A stretch of 64,000 bases of DNA from Chryseobacterium kimseyorum (GTDB lineage Bacteria; Bacteroidota; Bacteroidia; Flavobacteriales; Weeksellaceae), in the NCBI RefSeq assembly GCF_025971945.1, contig NZ_JAPDHW010000006.1, forward strand, positions 186,001 through 250,000. The letters run 5' to 3'. Below the pieces are notes generated by a model that had not been told where the DNA came from, did no database searches, and saw nothing but the letters and a program-made list of their open reading frames with translations. The translations under genes and the position numbers were made by a program. Each line of letters starts with the position of its first letter. Positions within the stretch are counted from its first letter, which is position 1. Positions 15,067-24,133 of the stretch are shown here, piece by piece.

Positions 15067-16188
15067 TTATGAAGCTGTTTCACCGTGCGTAATGCCATAT
15101 TCGGTCTCAGAGATCATGTAATCAACGACTTTCTTCAAATCTCCGGTCTCTTTGTAGACCGCAAGCTGACGGTCTGCGCCAGTTCCGTTTTCCAAAATCT
15201 TCCATGCATATTCCACTTCTTTTCTGCATCCTAAATCGTCTACAACATCATCAATAAATTCAAGAAGTTCTTTAAGCAAATCCGGATAAGGAACAGATTC
15301 TTCCTTCCCAAAATCGATTAGCTGAGAATGAATTCCATCTCTTGACGCACGCCATTTATTTTCATTCAGCAATAATCTTCTGTAGCTTCTGAAACTTAAA
15401 TTCTGCTGATGCAGCTTGTAAATTTTAGCCACTAAACTTTGCATAATTGCAGCCAGGCAAACTGTTTCTTCAATTCTTAACGGCATATCGCAAATTCTGA
15501 ACTCAATGGTAGGGTAGAATGGGTGAACACGCAAATCCCACCAGATTTTCTTAGCATTATCAATGGTTCCTGTTTTCACCAAAAGATCAACATAACTGTC
15601 GAATTCTGCCAAAGAATTGAAATAACTCGGAATTCCTGTTCTTGGGAATTTTACGAAAATTTCCTGTCTGTAAGATCTGAAACCTGTATTTCTTCCAATC
15701 CAAAACGGGGAATTTACTGAAAGTGCATAAACGTGCGGCAGAAAATAACGCATCACATTCTGAATTCTCACTCCTTCTTCACGGTTCGGAATCCCAATGT
15801 GTACATGCAGACCAAAAATCAGGTTTCCACGGGCAACATCACCCATATCATCTACAATTTTGTTGTAACGTTCACCGTTGGTAATCGTGTTGTGCTCCCA
15901 GTTAGAGAAGGGATGTGTTCCTCCACCGGAAACACGAAGTCCCTGCTCATGCGCTGTTTTGATGAGATGCCTTCTCAGATTCGTCAATTCTGCCTGAGCT
16001 TCCTGAATATTTTGGCAGATTCCGGTTTCCATTTCAATCATGGATTCGTGCATTTCGTGTTTTAAGTTTTCACTCAAAACAGCCTTTCCACCTTCGATGA
16101 TCTTTGAAACATGCGAAACCAAATCTCTGCTTTCTAAATCGATGATCTGATATTCTTCTTCAATACCAATTGTAAACTGATGATGCAT
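15067..16188 (-). CDS. GCS2-family carboxylate-amine ligase (YbdK-like)
   Basis: The 373-aa product belongs to the glutamate-cysteine ligase type 2 family (COG2170). It shows FTIGIEEEYQIID at the N-terminus (acidic metal/substrate motif), FGLHVHIGIPN (about 122-132), and RVHPFYPTIEFRICDMP (about 220-236). Family members join an amino-acid carboxylate to an amine with ATP; E. coli YbdK makes gamma-Glu-Cys weakly. The true substrate here is not readable. It lies 24 nt from the ATP-grasp gene upstream and 33 nt from the amidotransferase gene downstream, hence in the same operon. Confidence 0.88.
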   Translation of the reverse strand: MHHQFTIGIEEEYQIIDLESRDLVSHVSKIIEGGKAVLSENLKHEMHESMIEMETGICQNIQEAQAELTNLRRHLIKTAHEQGLRVSGGGTHPFSNWEHNTITNGERYNKIVDDMGDVARGNLIFGLHVHIGIPNREEGVRIQNVMRYFLPHVYALSVNSPFWIGRNTGFRSYRQEIFVKFPRTGIPSYFNSLAEFDSYVDLLVKTGTIDNAKKIWWDLRVHPFYPTIEFRICDMPLRIEETVCLAAIMQSLVAKIYKLHQQNLSFRSYRRLLLNENKWRASRDGIHSQLIDFGKEESVPYPDLLKELLEFIDDVVDDLGCRKEVEYAWKILENGTGADRQLAVYKETGDLKKVVDYMISETEYGITHGETAS

Positions 16189-16212
16189 TTTTAATTTGTG
16201 TTTTGTATGGTT

Positions 16213-17166
16213 TTATTTTACTGAATCTTTCACAAAAGTTCCCCAAGAGATATTCTGTTTTCCAGGAACGTATTCTTTTGCTTTTTCGATTGCCAATTTT
16301 GCTGAATGCTCTACAATCCATGCAAAGTTTTCTTCACCTACAGAGTTTCTGTCAGCGTCAGGTGCAGGATTACAGAAGTCAATAGCATAAGGAATTCCGT
16401 CTCTTACGGCAAATTCTACCGTGTTGAAATCATATCCTAATGCTTCGTTCATTTTGATAGTATAATCATGAATTACTTTTAACAGTTTTTCTAAATCTTT
16501 ACCTTCAGTCTGATGCGTAGTCGCATATCTCAAATGGTGTGGATTTCTCGGCTCGTACGGCATAATGTGAACATATTTTTTACCCAGACAGTACACTCTG
16601 TAATAATCCTGAAATACAATTTCTTCCTGAACCATCATGACCAGCTGCTCAGTTTCAGATAATTTATCCCAAAGATCTTCAGGGCTTTCTACTCGGTAAA
16701 CGCTTTTCCAGCCACCACCGTCGTGAGGTTTCATGTAAGCCGGAAAACCAACATAATTGAAAATATAGTCCCAGTCATGAGGGAATTTCAGGTTTCTGAA
16801 TGATGTTTCTGAAGTGTCGGTAGGTCTTTCGTATGAAGGCAATAAAACTGTATTCGGTAATGGAATTCCTAATTTAGACATTAAAGCATTGTTGAAAAAC
16901 TTTTCGTCAGCGCTCCACCAGAATGGATTGTTAATCACATAAGTTCCGTTCAGTGCTGCATTTTTTAAGTACGCTCTGTAAAAAGGAACATCCTGAGAAA
17001 TTCTGTCGATAATAACGGCATAACCGTAATCTGCACCCTGCTCCAATTTATCAATCGTTACTGCTTCAGCCACGATTTCCCCTTTTCCTAATTCATTCAC
17101 TTTGTCGATAAATGCCCAAGGAAACGTGTCTTCCATTCCGAATAAAATTCCTACTTTTTTTGCCAT
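16213..17166 (-). CDS. ATP-grasp ligase
   Basis: The 317-aa protein has an N-terminal PreATP-grasp domain (MAKKVGILFGMEDTFPWAFI) and an ATP-grasp domain. Diagnostic segments are FPAYMKPHDGGGWKSVYRV (nucleotide loop), MVQEEIVFQDYYRVYCLG (hinge), and NTVEFAVRDGIPYAIDFCNP with the metal-binding E/D and N. This is an RimK/D-Ala-D-Ala-ligase-type carboxylate-amine ligase. The genes on both sides (esterase and GCS2) are amide or ester enzymes, so it probably adds one unit to a shared product. The substrate is unknown. Confidence 0.85.
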   Translation of the reverse strand: MAKKVGILFGMEDTFPWAFIDKVNELGKGEIVAEAVTIDKLEQGADYGYAVIIDRISQDVPFYRAYLKNAALNGTYVINNPFWWSADEKFFNNALMSKLGIPLPNTVLLPSYERPTDTSETSFRNLKFPHDWDYIFNYVGFPAYMKPHDGGGWKSVYRVESPEDLWDKLSETEQLVMMVQEEIVFQDYYRVYCLGKKYVHIMPYEPRNPHHLRYATTHQTEGKDLEKLLKVIHDYTIKMNEALGYDFNTVEFAVRDGIPYAIDFCNPAPDADRNSVGEENFAWIVEHSAKLAIEKAKEYVPGKQNISWGTFVKDSVK

Positions 17167-17214
17167 AATTTGTCTTTTTAATGATTTACTATTAATATTT
17201 GAATTGTTTAAATT

Positions 17215-17928
17215 TTAAGAAAAAAATGTTCCGATAAAGGTTGGGAAAGCCATTCTCCACAACGGCCAGTCGTGGTTGATCCACCTTTTTTCATCATACC
17301 AGAAGTCGATACCTTTCGCACGGAGAATGTTGGCCATCTCTATGTTTTTATCTTTGCAGATATCTTCGTCTGAAGTACTTAGAACAATGTGCATGTGTTT
17401 ATACTTCCAAGCTTCATCATTTTTTACAAACTCTCTCGGACAGTTGAAATAAACCAGCTCGTCCGAAATCCCGTCCATAAAATTTCTTATACTGAATGCT
17501 CCGGAAAGAGAGAATAGGTGAGAAACCACATCGGGAAATCTGAACGCGAAATTTGCGGCGTGATATCCTCCAAAACTTGCTCCTGCAACAGCTACACGGT
17601 GCGTACCATGAAGTTTCTGAATATAAGGTACAAACTCCTGAATCAGAAACTGCACATATTTTTCGTAATTTCTAATTCTCTGGTGTGCTGAAATGCTTTC
17701 ATCGTAAAAGCTCCAGGCATCGATTGTCTGAATGTTATATAGTTTTACTTTTCCCTGCTCAACAAACCAATTGATGCTGCTGTTCAGATGAAAATCGTGA
17801 TTTTGCGTGTACTGTCCTTGCGAAGTAGGAAACATAATGATCGGATAACCGAAATGTCCTGTAATTTCCAACTTAAGGCTTATTCCTAATATATGTGAGT
17901 AATAATCTGTGTGTTCTATATGTGGCAT
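17215..17928 (-). CDS. Alpha/beta-hydrolase esterase (COG4947-like)
   Basis: The 237-aa protein has an alpha/beta-hydrolase fold: nucleophile elbow VAGASFGGYHAANF (Ser118), likely acid in STSDEDICKDKN and likely His in WINHDWPLWR. No signal peptide is visible, so it should act in the cytoplasm. It is related to the putative esterase family that includes esterase D-like proteins. Its place between two ATP-grasp genes suggests it hydrolyses or transfers an intermediate of the pathway; this is inferred from context. Confidence 0.8.
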   Translation of the reverse strand: MPHIEHTDYYSHILGISLKLEITGHFGYPIIMFPTSQGQYTQNHDFHLNSSINWFVEQGKVKLYNIQTIDAWSFYDESISAHQRIRNYEKYVQFLIQEFVPYIQKLHGTHRVAVAGASFGGYHAANFAFRFPDVVSHLFSLSGAFSIRNFMDGISDELVYFNCPREFVKNDEAWKYKHMHIVLSTSDEDICKDKNIEMANILRAKGIDFWYDEKRWINHDWPLWRMAFPTFIGTFFS

Positions 17929-18067
17929 GTACTATAGATTTTTAGTTTTTTTTGTGTTTAATTTTCAGATCGAATGATTTTTAAAGTAATTACTGCCCAA
18001 GCTCCAAATTAATCCATATTAAATTAATAAGTGTTTGGATTTCAGTTAATTTAATAATAAGTAATCG

Positions 18068-19279
18068 TTACGCAGTCGGTTTTTCTTTAGGTGGAATAAT
18101 ATTGAGAAGATGCGCATGTATTTTTTCTGCAGCACGATCTAATCTTTCTACAACTTTTTCAGAATCTTTTGATTTGTAAACTATTCCTACATGATAATCG
18201 ATGGGAAGAAATTTTACGACTTCTTCGCATTCAAACTGATCGTAATCAGGTTCTTTATCTTTGATTAAAGCAACGATTAATCCTGAATAATAACCTGTTG
18301 GTTTAGAAACTTCATAGTTTTTACCTCTTAAAAGGGCATCTTCAATTTTCGCCCATTCACGCCAGATATTGATATTGCTGGAAGCCTCCACTAAATCAGG
18401 AATGTGTGCACCGCCAACACGTGACGATGTTTCCAGGAAATACCATTTTCCATCTTCTTTTCCACGGATAAATTCTGTGTGAGTGGCACCGTTGAGTAAG
18501 CCGAAATTCATCAAAACTTTCGTATTGGCCTCATCTAATGCTTTAAATTCTTCTGAATATCTACCTAAAGTTTTGGTTCTGAAAACTCCGCCTTCATGGG
18601 AAACTTCCATGGGTGGAGCCAAATATTTTGAGGCAGAGGTGAAAACAATCTCTTTATTGAAGGTTAAACTGTCTACATGATAAACATCGCCCGGTTTGAA
18701 GCTTTCTAAAAGAAATAAATGACGCTCTTCACCCAGTTTCTCCAAGGCATCCCAAAGTTCTTCTTTGGTTTTGAGTTTTTTTATTCCAGATGCAGAAGCT
18801 TCCGATCGGGGTTTCAGAACCCATGGAGCAGGAACTTTATTCGTGAAAGTGTCTACTTCATGATCATTAAATACAGCGGTGAACTCAGGAACATTGATAC
18901 CTGAATCTTTAGCTTTCTGGCGCATGGCCAGTTTATCTCTGAAATAACGGTGTGTAGTCTGTCCCATCCCGGGAATACGGAATGTTTCGCGAATCAGTGC
19001 TGCCTTTTCTACATCGTAATCATCCAATGCAATAACAGCATCAACTTTCCGTGTTTTCATCAAATGTGAAAATCCCTGAACAAGATGATCCAGATTCCAG
19101 ACAGAAGGTTTCACTTCGGGCATGTAGAAAACCTCGCTGATGGCATCCCACGGCCAATTTTTCTCTTTGAGGTTTTCAGATGTTACTAAAATTACTTTAT
19201 TGCCGAGTTTCTTCATCTCGTCCATAAAATCGTAACCTTTGTAATAGCACGAAATGCATACAATAGTTTTCTCCTCCAT
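18068..19279 (-). CDS. ATP-grasp ligase (L-amino-acid-ligase type)
   Basis: The 403-aa protein has three parts: an N-terminal Rossmann-like domain (EKTIVCISCYYKGYDFMDEM), a central linker (ALDDYDVEKAALIRETF) and an ATP-grasp domain with PWVLKPRSEASASGIKKLK, FLLESFKPGDVYHVDSL and YFLETSSRVGGAHIPDLVEA. The pattern E-T-x-x-R-x-G-G-A-H is typical of carbamoyl-phosphate-synthase-like and L-amino-acid ligases (BacD/YwfE type), which make dipeptides. It is the third gene of the leftward operon, 139 nt before the esterase gene. The substrate is not identified. Confidence 0.85.
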   Translation of the reverse strand: MEEKTIVCISCYYKGYDFMDEMKKLGNKVILVTSENLKEKNWPWDAISEVFYMPEVKPSVWNLDHLVQGFSHLMKTRKVDAVIALDDYDVEKAALIRETFRIPGMGQTTHRYFRDKLAMRQKAKDSGINVPEFTAVFNDHEVDTFTNKVPAPWVLKPRSEASASGIKKLKTKEELWDALEKLGEERHLFLLESFKPGDVYHVDSLTFNKEIVFTSASKYLAPPMEVSHEGGVFRTKTLGRYSEEFKALDEANTKVLMNFGLLNGATHTEFIRGKEDGKWYFLETSSRVGGAHIPDLVEASSNINIWREWAKIEDALLRGKNYEVSKPTGYYSGLIVALIKDKEPDYDQFECEEVVKFLPIDYHVGIVYKSKDSEKVVERLDRAAEKIHAHLLNIIPPKEKPTA

Positions 19280-19419
19280 ATAATGTTTTTTAAAATTTGG
19301 TGAATATTCAAAAATAAAAGCTATTTTTTGTTGATGTTTTAATGATGAAAATCAACAATCAATGCGTATTTGAAAATCACTAATCAATTATACAGAGAAA
19401 TTTTGAAATAAACTAATTT

Positions 19420-20835
19420 TTAGTGATAATTTTCAATTAAATCGGCTAATAATTGCACACCATAACCCGTTGCTGCCTTGTCTTTAGCATATCCTACATT
19501 GCCAAACGCCACGCCGGCAATATCTAGGTGCGCCCAGTTCGGATGTCCTTCAATAAATTCTTCCAAAAATTTTGCGGCAACAATGCAGTCTCCGATAGGT
19601 TTCATTGAGATATTTTTAAAGTCTGCAACATCAGATTTAAAATCATCTTTCCAAATATCCCAAAGCGGCAAATTCCAGACTCTCTGGTTGGTTTTATCTC
19701 CGGTTTTTGTCAAAAGATTTTTTAATACATCATTATTAGAAAACATCGCTCCACAAGTGTCTCCAAACATACGCACAGAGCTTCCTGTGAGCGTTGCCAG
19801 ATCAATTAAAACATCAGTTTTGTAGTTTTTCGCCATATAAGAAAGTCCGTCTGCTAGAGTCATTCTGCCTTCTGCGTCAGTGTTTAGTACTTCTATTGTT
19901 TTTCCGTTGTAGGCGGTAATTACATCGCTCGGTAGATAGGCATTTTCTGAAACGGCATTGTCAGTAATGGGCAATATTGCAACAATATTTACAGGCAACT
20001 GCATTTGCGATGCGTAAATCATTGCGCCAATCACTGCTGTTGCACCTCCCATATCAGATTTCATGTAATGCATATTGTCTGATCCCTTAATAGAAATTCC
20101 GCCAGTATCAAAAAGGACACATTTACCTATCAGGCCAAAGGTTTTGGCATTTTTTACCGTTGTTTTATATTCTAGAATAGTAAAAGCTGCATCGTAGGCG
20201 CTTCCCTGGTTTACAGAAAGAAAAGCGCCCAAACCTAATTCCTCACATTTTTTTCTGTTGAAAACCGTATACTTAAGTTGATTTTTTTTAGCTAAATTTT
20301 TAAGATAAGTACTGACGGCTTCTGGTCTTTTAAAATTCGCTGGTTTGTTCAGCCAGTCCTGACATGCGGTTTGTCCTTCGCAAAGTGCATCTGCTCTGCT
20401 GGAAATGACGTCTAATTTTTTCTGGCTTAAATTGCCGAAATGCAGTTCAAATTTTTCGTTCCAGAACGAATGATTTTTTTCAAACGGATAATTGTAAGTT
20501 CCCAGTAATAGTCCTTTTACAAATTCCTCAAACTGTTTTTCATTAATAAAATCAGCCAGAATCAGCGTATGAACTTCCTGAAAGTTTTTTTTCTGACCCT
20601 GAGAAAATTTTACGGCAACCTGTTGAAATTCGAAATTCTGCAGATCAGATTTCCCAAATCCGATGAAGTAAGTAATCGATTCCTCCTTTGCATCGATAAA
20701 CACCTCATTTTTCTTTCCCGAAAACAGAATTGCTATATTTTTATTGTAATTTTTTTTATTCTCCTGCCACGATTCCTCTGTGAATAATTCGAAGATCTGT
20801 GCGTAATTTTTATTTCTTTTATTTACTAATTTCAT
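19420..20835 (-). CDS. Leucyl aminopeptidase family M17
   Basis: The 471-aa protein has an N-terminal macro-like domain and a C-terminal M17 catalytic domain. Two-metal and catalytic motifs are visible: GKCVLFDTGGISIKGSDNMH, MKSDMGGATAVIG and the signature NTDAEGRMTLADGLSY (all six-residue-core positions kept). M17 enzymes are hexameric and remove N-terminal residues from peptides. It starts 6 nt after the first operon gene. In this setting it may trim or recycle the peptide made by the ligases, although a general housekeeping role is equally possible. Confidence 0.93.
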   Translation of the reverse strand: MKLVNKRNKNYAQIFELFTEESWQENKKNYNKNIAILFSGKKNEVFIDAKEESITYFIGFGKSDLQNFEFQQVAVKFSQGQKKNFQEVHTLILADFINEKQFEEFVKGLLLGTYNYPFEKNHSFWNEKFELHFGNLSQKKLDVISSRADALCEGQTACQDWLNKPANFKRPEAVSTYLKNLAKKNQLKYTVFNRKKCEELGLGAFLSVNQGSAYDAAFTILEYKTTVKNAKTFGLIGKCVLFDTGGISIKGSDNMHYMKSDMGGATAVIGAMIYASQMQLPVNIVAILPITDNAVSENAYLPSDVITAYNGKTIEVLNTDAEGRMTLADGLSYMAKNYKTDVLIDLATLTGSSVRMFGDTCGAMFSNNDVLKNLLTKTGDKTNQRVWNLPLWDIWKDDFKSDVADFKNISMKPIGDCIVAAKFLEEFIEGHPNWAHLDIAGVAFGNVGYAKDKAATGYGVQLLADLIENYH

Positions 20836-20841
20836 AATGCT

Positions 20842-21963
20842 TTAGTTTTCTATGGTGTCCTGATGTGGCGTTACTTCTACCGGATTTTCTGTGTTGTTGT
20901 AAAAAAGCCATTCAATCGCTCTCGGGAATTCCTGTGACCAGTAAAACTCGCTGTGAGAGCCCTCAGGGTTGATGTTGGTTTTAAATTCAAAATCAAAAAG
21001 GTTTTTCTTTTCCCATCTTTTCAGATAATTTTCAAAAACCTGAATCCTTTTCACCATTTTTGAACCTTCCTGCTCACCTCCATATAGGTAAATTTTAGTT
21101 TTAAAAGGTACTCTGAAACTCATCATCGGGAAGTTGTTATTCGGTTCTACCCAAAGTGATGGAGAAAAAATTAACAATTTAGAATACACTTCGGGATACA
21201 GAAATCCGCTGTAAATGCTGATCAATGCTCCTAAAGAGCTTCCGCCGATTCCTGTGTTTTCACGGTCTTTTCTGGTTCGGTAATGTTCATCTACAAATGG
21301 CTTTAAAGTGTCGGTAATAAATCGAATGTATTTTTTACCCTCTGAACCGTTTGCCACATTATCGTTATCAAAAATATATTCTTTAATTCTTTCTTCACTT
21401 CCATGTTCAATGGCAATAATGATAACATCGCCACGACCGTATTCTGCAAGAATGGAAAGTTTTTTATCAATCTCCCAATTGCCGTACGGACTTCCTTCAT
21501 TGAATAAATTCTGGGCATCCTGAAGGTAAAGAACAGGATATTTTTTATCTGAAACATAATAGTCGTAGGGAAGAAGTGCCCAGACTTTACGGTGTCTCTC
21601 AAGCTGAGGAATATAAAATTCTTCTGAAATAATCTCTACAATTGGGAAAAATTCCTGCTTAAAAGGTCCCCAATTGAATCTCCACTTTTCTACAGTGTGC
21701 GAAAATGCGCTTTCTGATTTCTGAACTTTTTTGTTGGGGGTAATGCTTCCGTATTTGTCGAGTTCTACGTTTTCCCAGCCTCCCTTGGTAAATTTAAATT
21801 CAATAATATCTGGTAAAAATTCATCGAATATTTCGATATAATAATTGTTGGGATCGATCTGTGCAAGCTGAAAACGGGGATCTTTAGGATTCCAGCTGTT
21901 GAAGTTACCGGTTATAAATATAGGTCTTTCATCTGCCTCCTCGGTGTAAAGTGTAAACTTCAT
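20842..21963 (-). CDS. Esterase D / Fes-like hydrolase with N-terminal CBM48-like domain
   Basis: The 373-aa protein begins with a CBM48/E-set-like domain (FITGNFNSWNPKDPRFQL, about 16-33) and continues with an alpha/beta-hydrolase domain of the putative esterase/enterochelin-esterase family (COG2382): YPVLYLQDAQNLF, nucleophile elbow GIGGSSLGALISIY, acid region KIYLYGGEQEGSKM, His in NPEGSHSEFYW. No signal peptide is visible. It is the first gene of the leftward operon, divergent from glgB, with which it shares a 218-bp upstream region. The CBM48-like part could bind glucan or be merely structural. Confidence 0.82.
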   Translation of the reverse strand: MKFTLYTEEADERPIFITGNFNSWNPKDPRFQLAQIDPNNYYIEIFDEFLPDIIEFKFTKGGWENVELDKYGSITPNKKVQKSESAFSHTVEKWRFNWGPFKQEFFPIVEIISEEFYIPQLERHRKVWALLPYDYYVSDKKYPVLYLQDAQNLFNEGSPYGNWEIDKKLSILAEYGRGDVIIIAIEHGSEERIKEYIFDNDNVANGSEGKKYIRFITDTLKPFVDEHYRTRKDRENTGIGGSSLGALISIYSGFLYPEVYSKLLIFSPSLWVEPNNNFPMMSFRVPFKTKIYLYGGEQEGSKMVKRIQVFENYLKRWEKKNLFDFEFKTNINPEGSHSEFYWSQEFPRAIEWLFYNNTENPVEVTPHQDTIEN

Positions 21964-22075
21964 ATTTGTGTTTAAAAAATAGGTAATTCGATTAAACCCA
22001 TAAAAGTATAAAAAATCTTTTTATATAAGTTGGTTAAAATTAATAAAAAACTGAGTTTAACACAGGAAAAATTTA

Positions 22076-22083
22076 TATATTTG
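22076..22083 (+). promoter_or_regulatory. Probable -7 element of the glgB promoter
   Basis: TATATTTG matches TAnnTTTG in the divergent region. The implied leader is about 95 nt. Confidence 0.45.
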
Positions 22084-22181
22084 ATAGTGATCGCAACTTG
22101 CAGACAAACCATTTAACAGAATGTTTTTCTATGGTTTTTTTTAAAATAAAGTTATTGATGCTGTAAGGTTAAAAAAACACT

Positions 22182-24131
22182 ATGATGAATTCGGTAAAAA
22201 CGTATACACTTTTCACAGATCATGATATCTATCTCTTCAAAGAAGGTAAGCATTATCGCCTCTACGAAAAATTTGGCGCACACTCGGTAGAAAAAGACGG
22301 AGTACAGGGAGTTTACTTTTCAGTTTGGGCTCCAAATGCAAAGAAAGTTTCTGTGATCGGTAATTTCAATAATTGGAATCATCAGGATCATATACTCTTT
22401 CCGAGGTGGGATGGTTCAGGTATCTGGGAAGGCTTTATTGCCGGACTGACCTGGGGGACGCTCTACAAATATGCAATAGAAAGTTTAGGCACTATTTTAG
22501 AAAAGAGTGATCCTTACGCATTGAGCTGGGAACAGAATCTTCAGGCAGCATCGCTTGTTTCTACCAATTGGTATGAATGGACAGATCAGGAATGGCAGGA
22601 AAAACGCTGGAAAAATAACAGCTTAGAAGCTCCGATTTCGGTGTACGAACTGCACTTGGGGTCTTGGGTTCGCAACGTTGAAGATCCCGAGAAGTTTTTA
22701 AACTACAGAGATATTGCAGAGAAACTGGTTCCGTATATAAAGTATATGGGTTTTACTCACGTAGAATTTATGCCCGTAATGGAGTATCCTTATGATCCGA
22801 GTTGGGGTTATCAGATTACCGGTTTTTTTGCAGCGACTTCAAGATTTGGATCTCCTCAGGATCTGATGTTTTTAATTAATGAGCTCCACAACAATGATAT
22901 TGGAGTTATTCTCGATTGGGTTCCTTCACATTTTCCTGGAGATGCCAATGGTCTGCACCGTTTTGACGGAAGTTATTTGTACGAGCACGAAGATCCACGA
23001 AAAGGTTTTCATCCCGATTGGAAATCGTACATCTTTAATTACGGAAGAAATGAAGTTAAATCTTTCCTGATCTCAAATGCGATGTTTTGGCTTGACCGTT
23101 ATCATGCTGACGGCTTGCGTGTAGATGCAGTGACCTCGATGCTTCATTTAGATTATTCAAGAAATGAAGGGGAATGGGAACCGAATATTTACGGGGAAAA
23201 CGTCAATCTTGAAGCAAAAGCTTTTTTACAGGAATTTAATACTGCCGTGTATAAAGAATTTGGCAACAGCATCATCACGATTGCCGAAGAAAGTTCAGAT
23301 TTTCCTTTACTCACAAAACCCGTTCACGATGGTGGAGTAGGATTCGGAATGAAATGGATGATGGGCTGGATGCATGACACTTTAGATTATTTCAAAGAAG
23401 AATACGATAACAGAAAACACACCCATCATAAACTGACTTTTGCATCGATGTACATGTACAACGAAAACTACATGATGCCTCTGTCTCATGATGAAGTCGT
23501 ACACGGAAAAGCGAGTCTTATCTATAAAATGAAGGGTGATGAATGGCAGAAATTTGCTAATTTAAGGGCGCTGTATGTTTATATGTTTACGCATCCCGGT
23601 GCAAAACTGCTTTTTATGGGTGATGAATTTGGACAGACGAGTGAATGGAATTTTAAACAGAGTCTAGACTGGCATTTGCTGGATTTTCCTATTCATAAAG
23701 GCTTGCAGAGTTTAGTAAAAGATCTGAATCATTTATACAGAAGTGAAACTGCATTTTACGAAAATCAGTTTAACCCAAATGGTTTTGAATGGGTAGAAGC
23801 CGATGATGCAGAACGTTCTGTTCTAATTTATTTAAGAAAAGGAAAAAAGAAAGATGATGTTCTGATGGTAATTTTAAATCTGACTCCCAATGTATTTGAT
23901 TACAAAATAGGAGTCGATGCCGGAACAAAATGGGAAGTTATTTTCAATTCTGATGATGAAAAATATAATGGTAGCGGAGTAGAAACAACTATTTTTAAAG
24001 AAGAAAATGAAGAGTGGATGAACCGTGAGAAATCGATTTCCCTGAAACTGCCGCCGCTCGCCGGAATCGTTTTGAAAATGACAAAAGATAGAAAGTATAA
24101 GATTCAAAGAATAAAACAACATAAAAAATAA
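22182..24131 (+). CDS. glgB: 1,4-alpha-glucan branching enzyme
   Basis: The 649-aa GH13 enzyme introduces alpha-1,6 branches in glycogen. Order: a CBM48 domain (VYFSVWAPNAKKVSVIGNFN, about 44-63), the GH13 barrel with EFMPVMEYPYDPSWGYQ, nucleophile Asp in DGLRVDAVTSML, acid Glu in ITIAEESSDFP and LSHDEVVHGK, and a C-terminal beta domain. The length is that of a branching enzyme with one CBM48 (E. coli GlgB has an extra N-terminal domain). It is the first gene of the glgB-glgA-orf-glgC operon. Confidence 0.96.
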   Translation: MMNSVKTYTLFTDHDIYLFKEGKHYRLYEKFGAHSVEKDGVQGVYFSVWAPNAKKVSVIGNFNNWNHQDHILFPRWDGSGIWEGFIAGLTWGTLYKYAIESLGTILEKSDPYALSWEQNLQAASLVSTNWYEWTDQEWQEKRWKNNSLEAPISVYELHLGSWVRNVEDPEKFLNYRDIAEKLVPYIKYMGFTHVEFMPVMEYPYDPSWGYQITGFFAATSRFGSPQDLMFLINELHNNDIGVILDWVPSHFPGDANGLHRFDGSYLYEHEDPRKGFHPDWKSYIFNYGRNEVKSFLISNAMFWLDRYHADGLRVDAVTSMLHLDYSRNEGEWEPNIYGENVNLEAKAFLQEFNTAVYKEFGNSIITIAEESSDFPLLTKPVHDGGVGFGMKWMMGWMHDTLDYFKEEYDNRKHTHHKLTFASMYMYNENYMMPLSHDEVVHGKASLIYKMKGDEWQKFANLRALYVYMFTHPGAKLLFMGDEFGQTSEWNFKQSLDWHLLDFPIHKGLQSLVKDLNHLYRSETAFYENQFNPNGFEWVEADDAERSVLIYLRKGKKKDDVLMVILNLTPNVFDYKIGVDAGTKWEVIFNSDDEKYNGSGVETTIFKEENEEWMNREKSISLKLPPLAGIVLKMTKDRKYKIQRIKQHKK

Positions 24132-24133
24132 GA

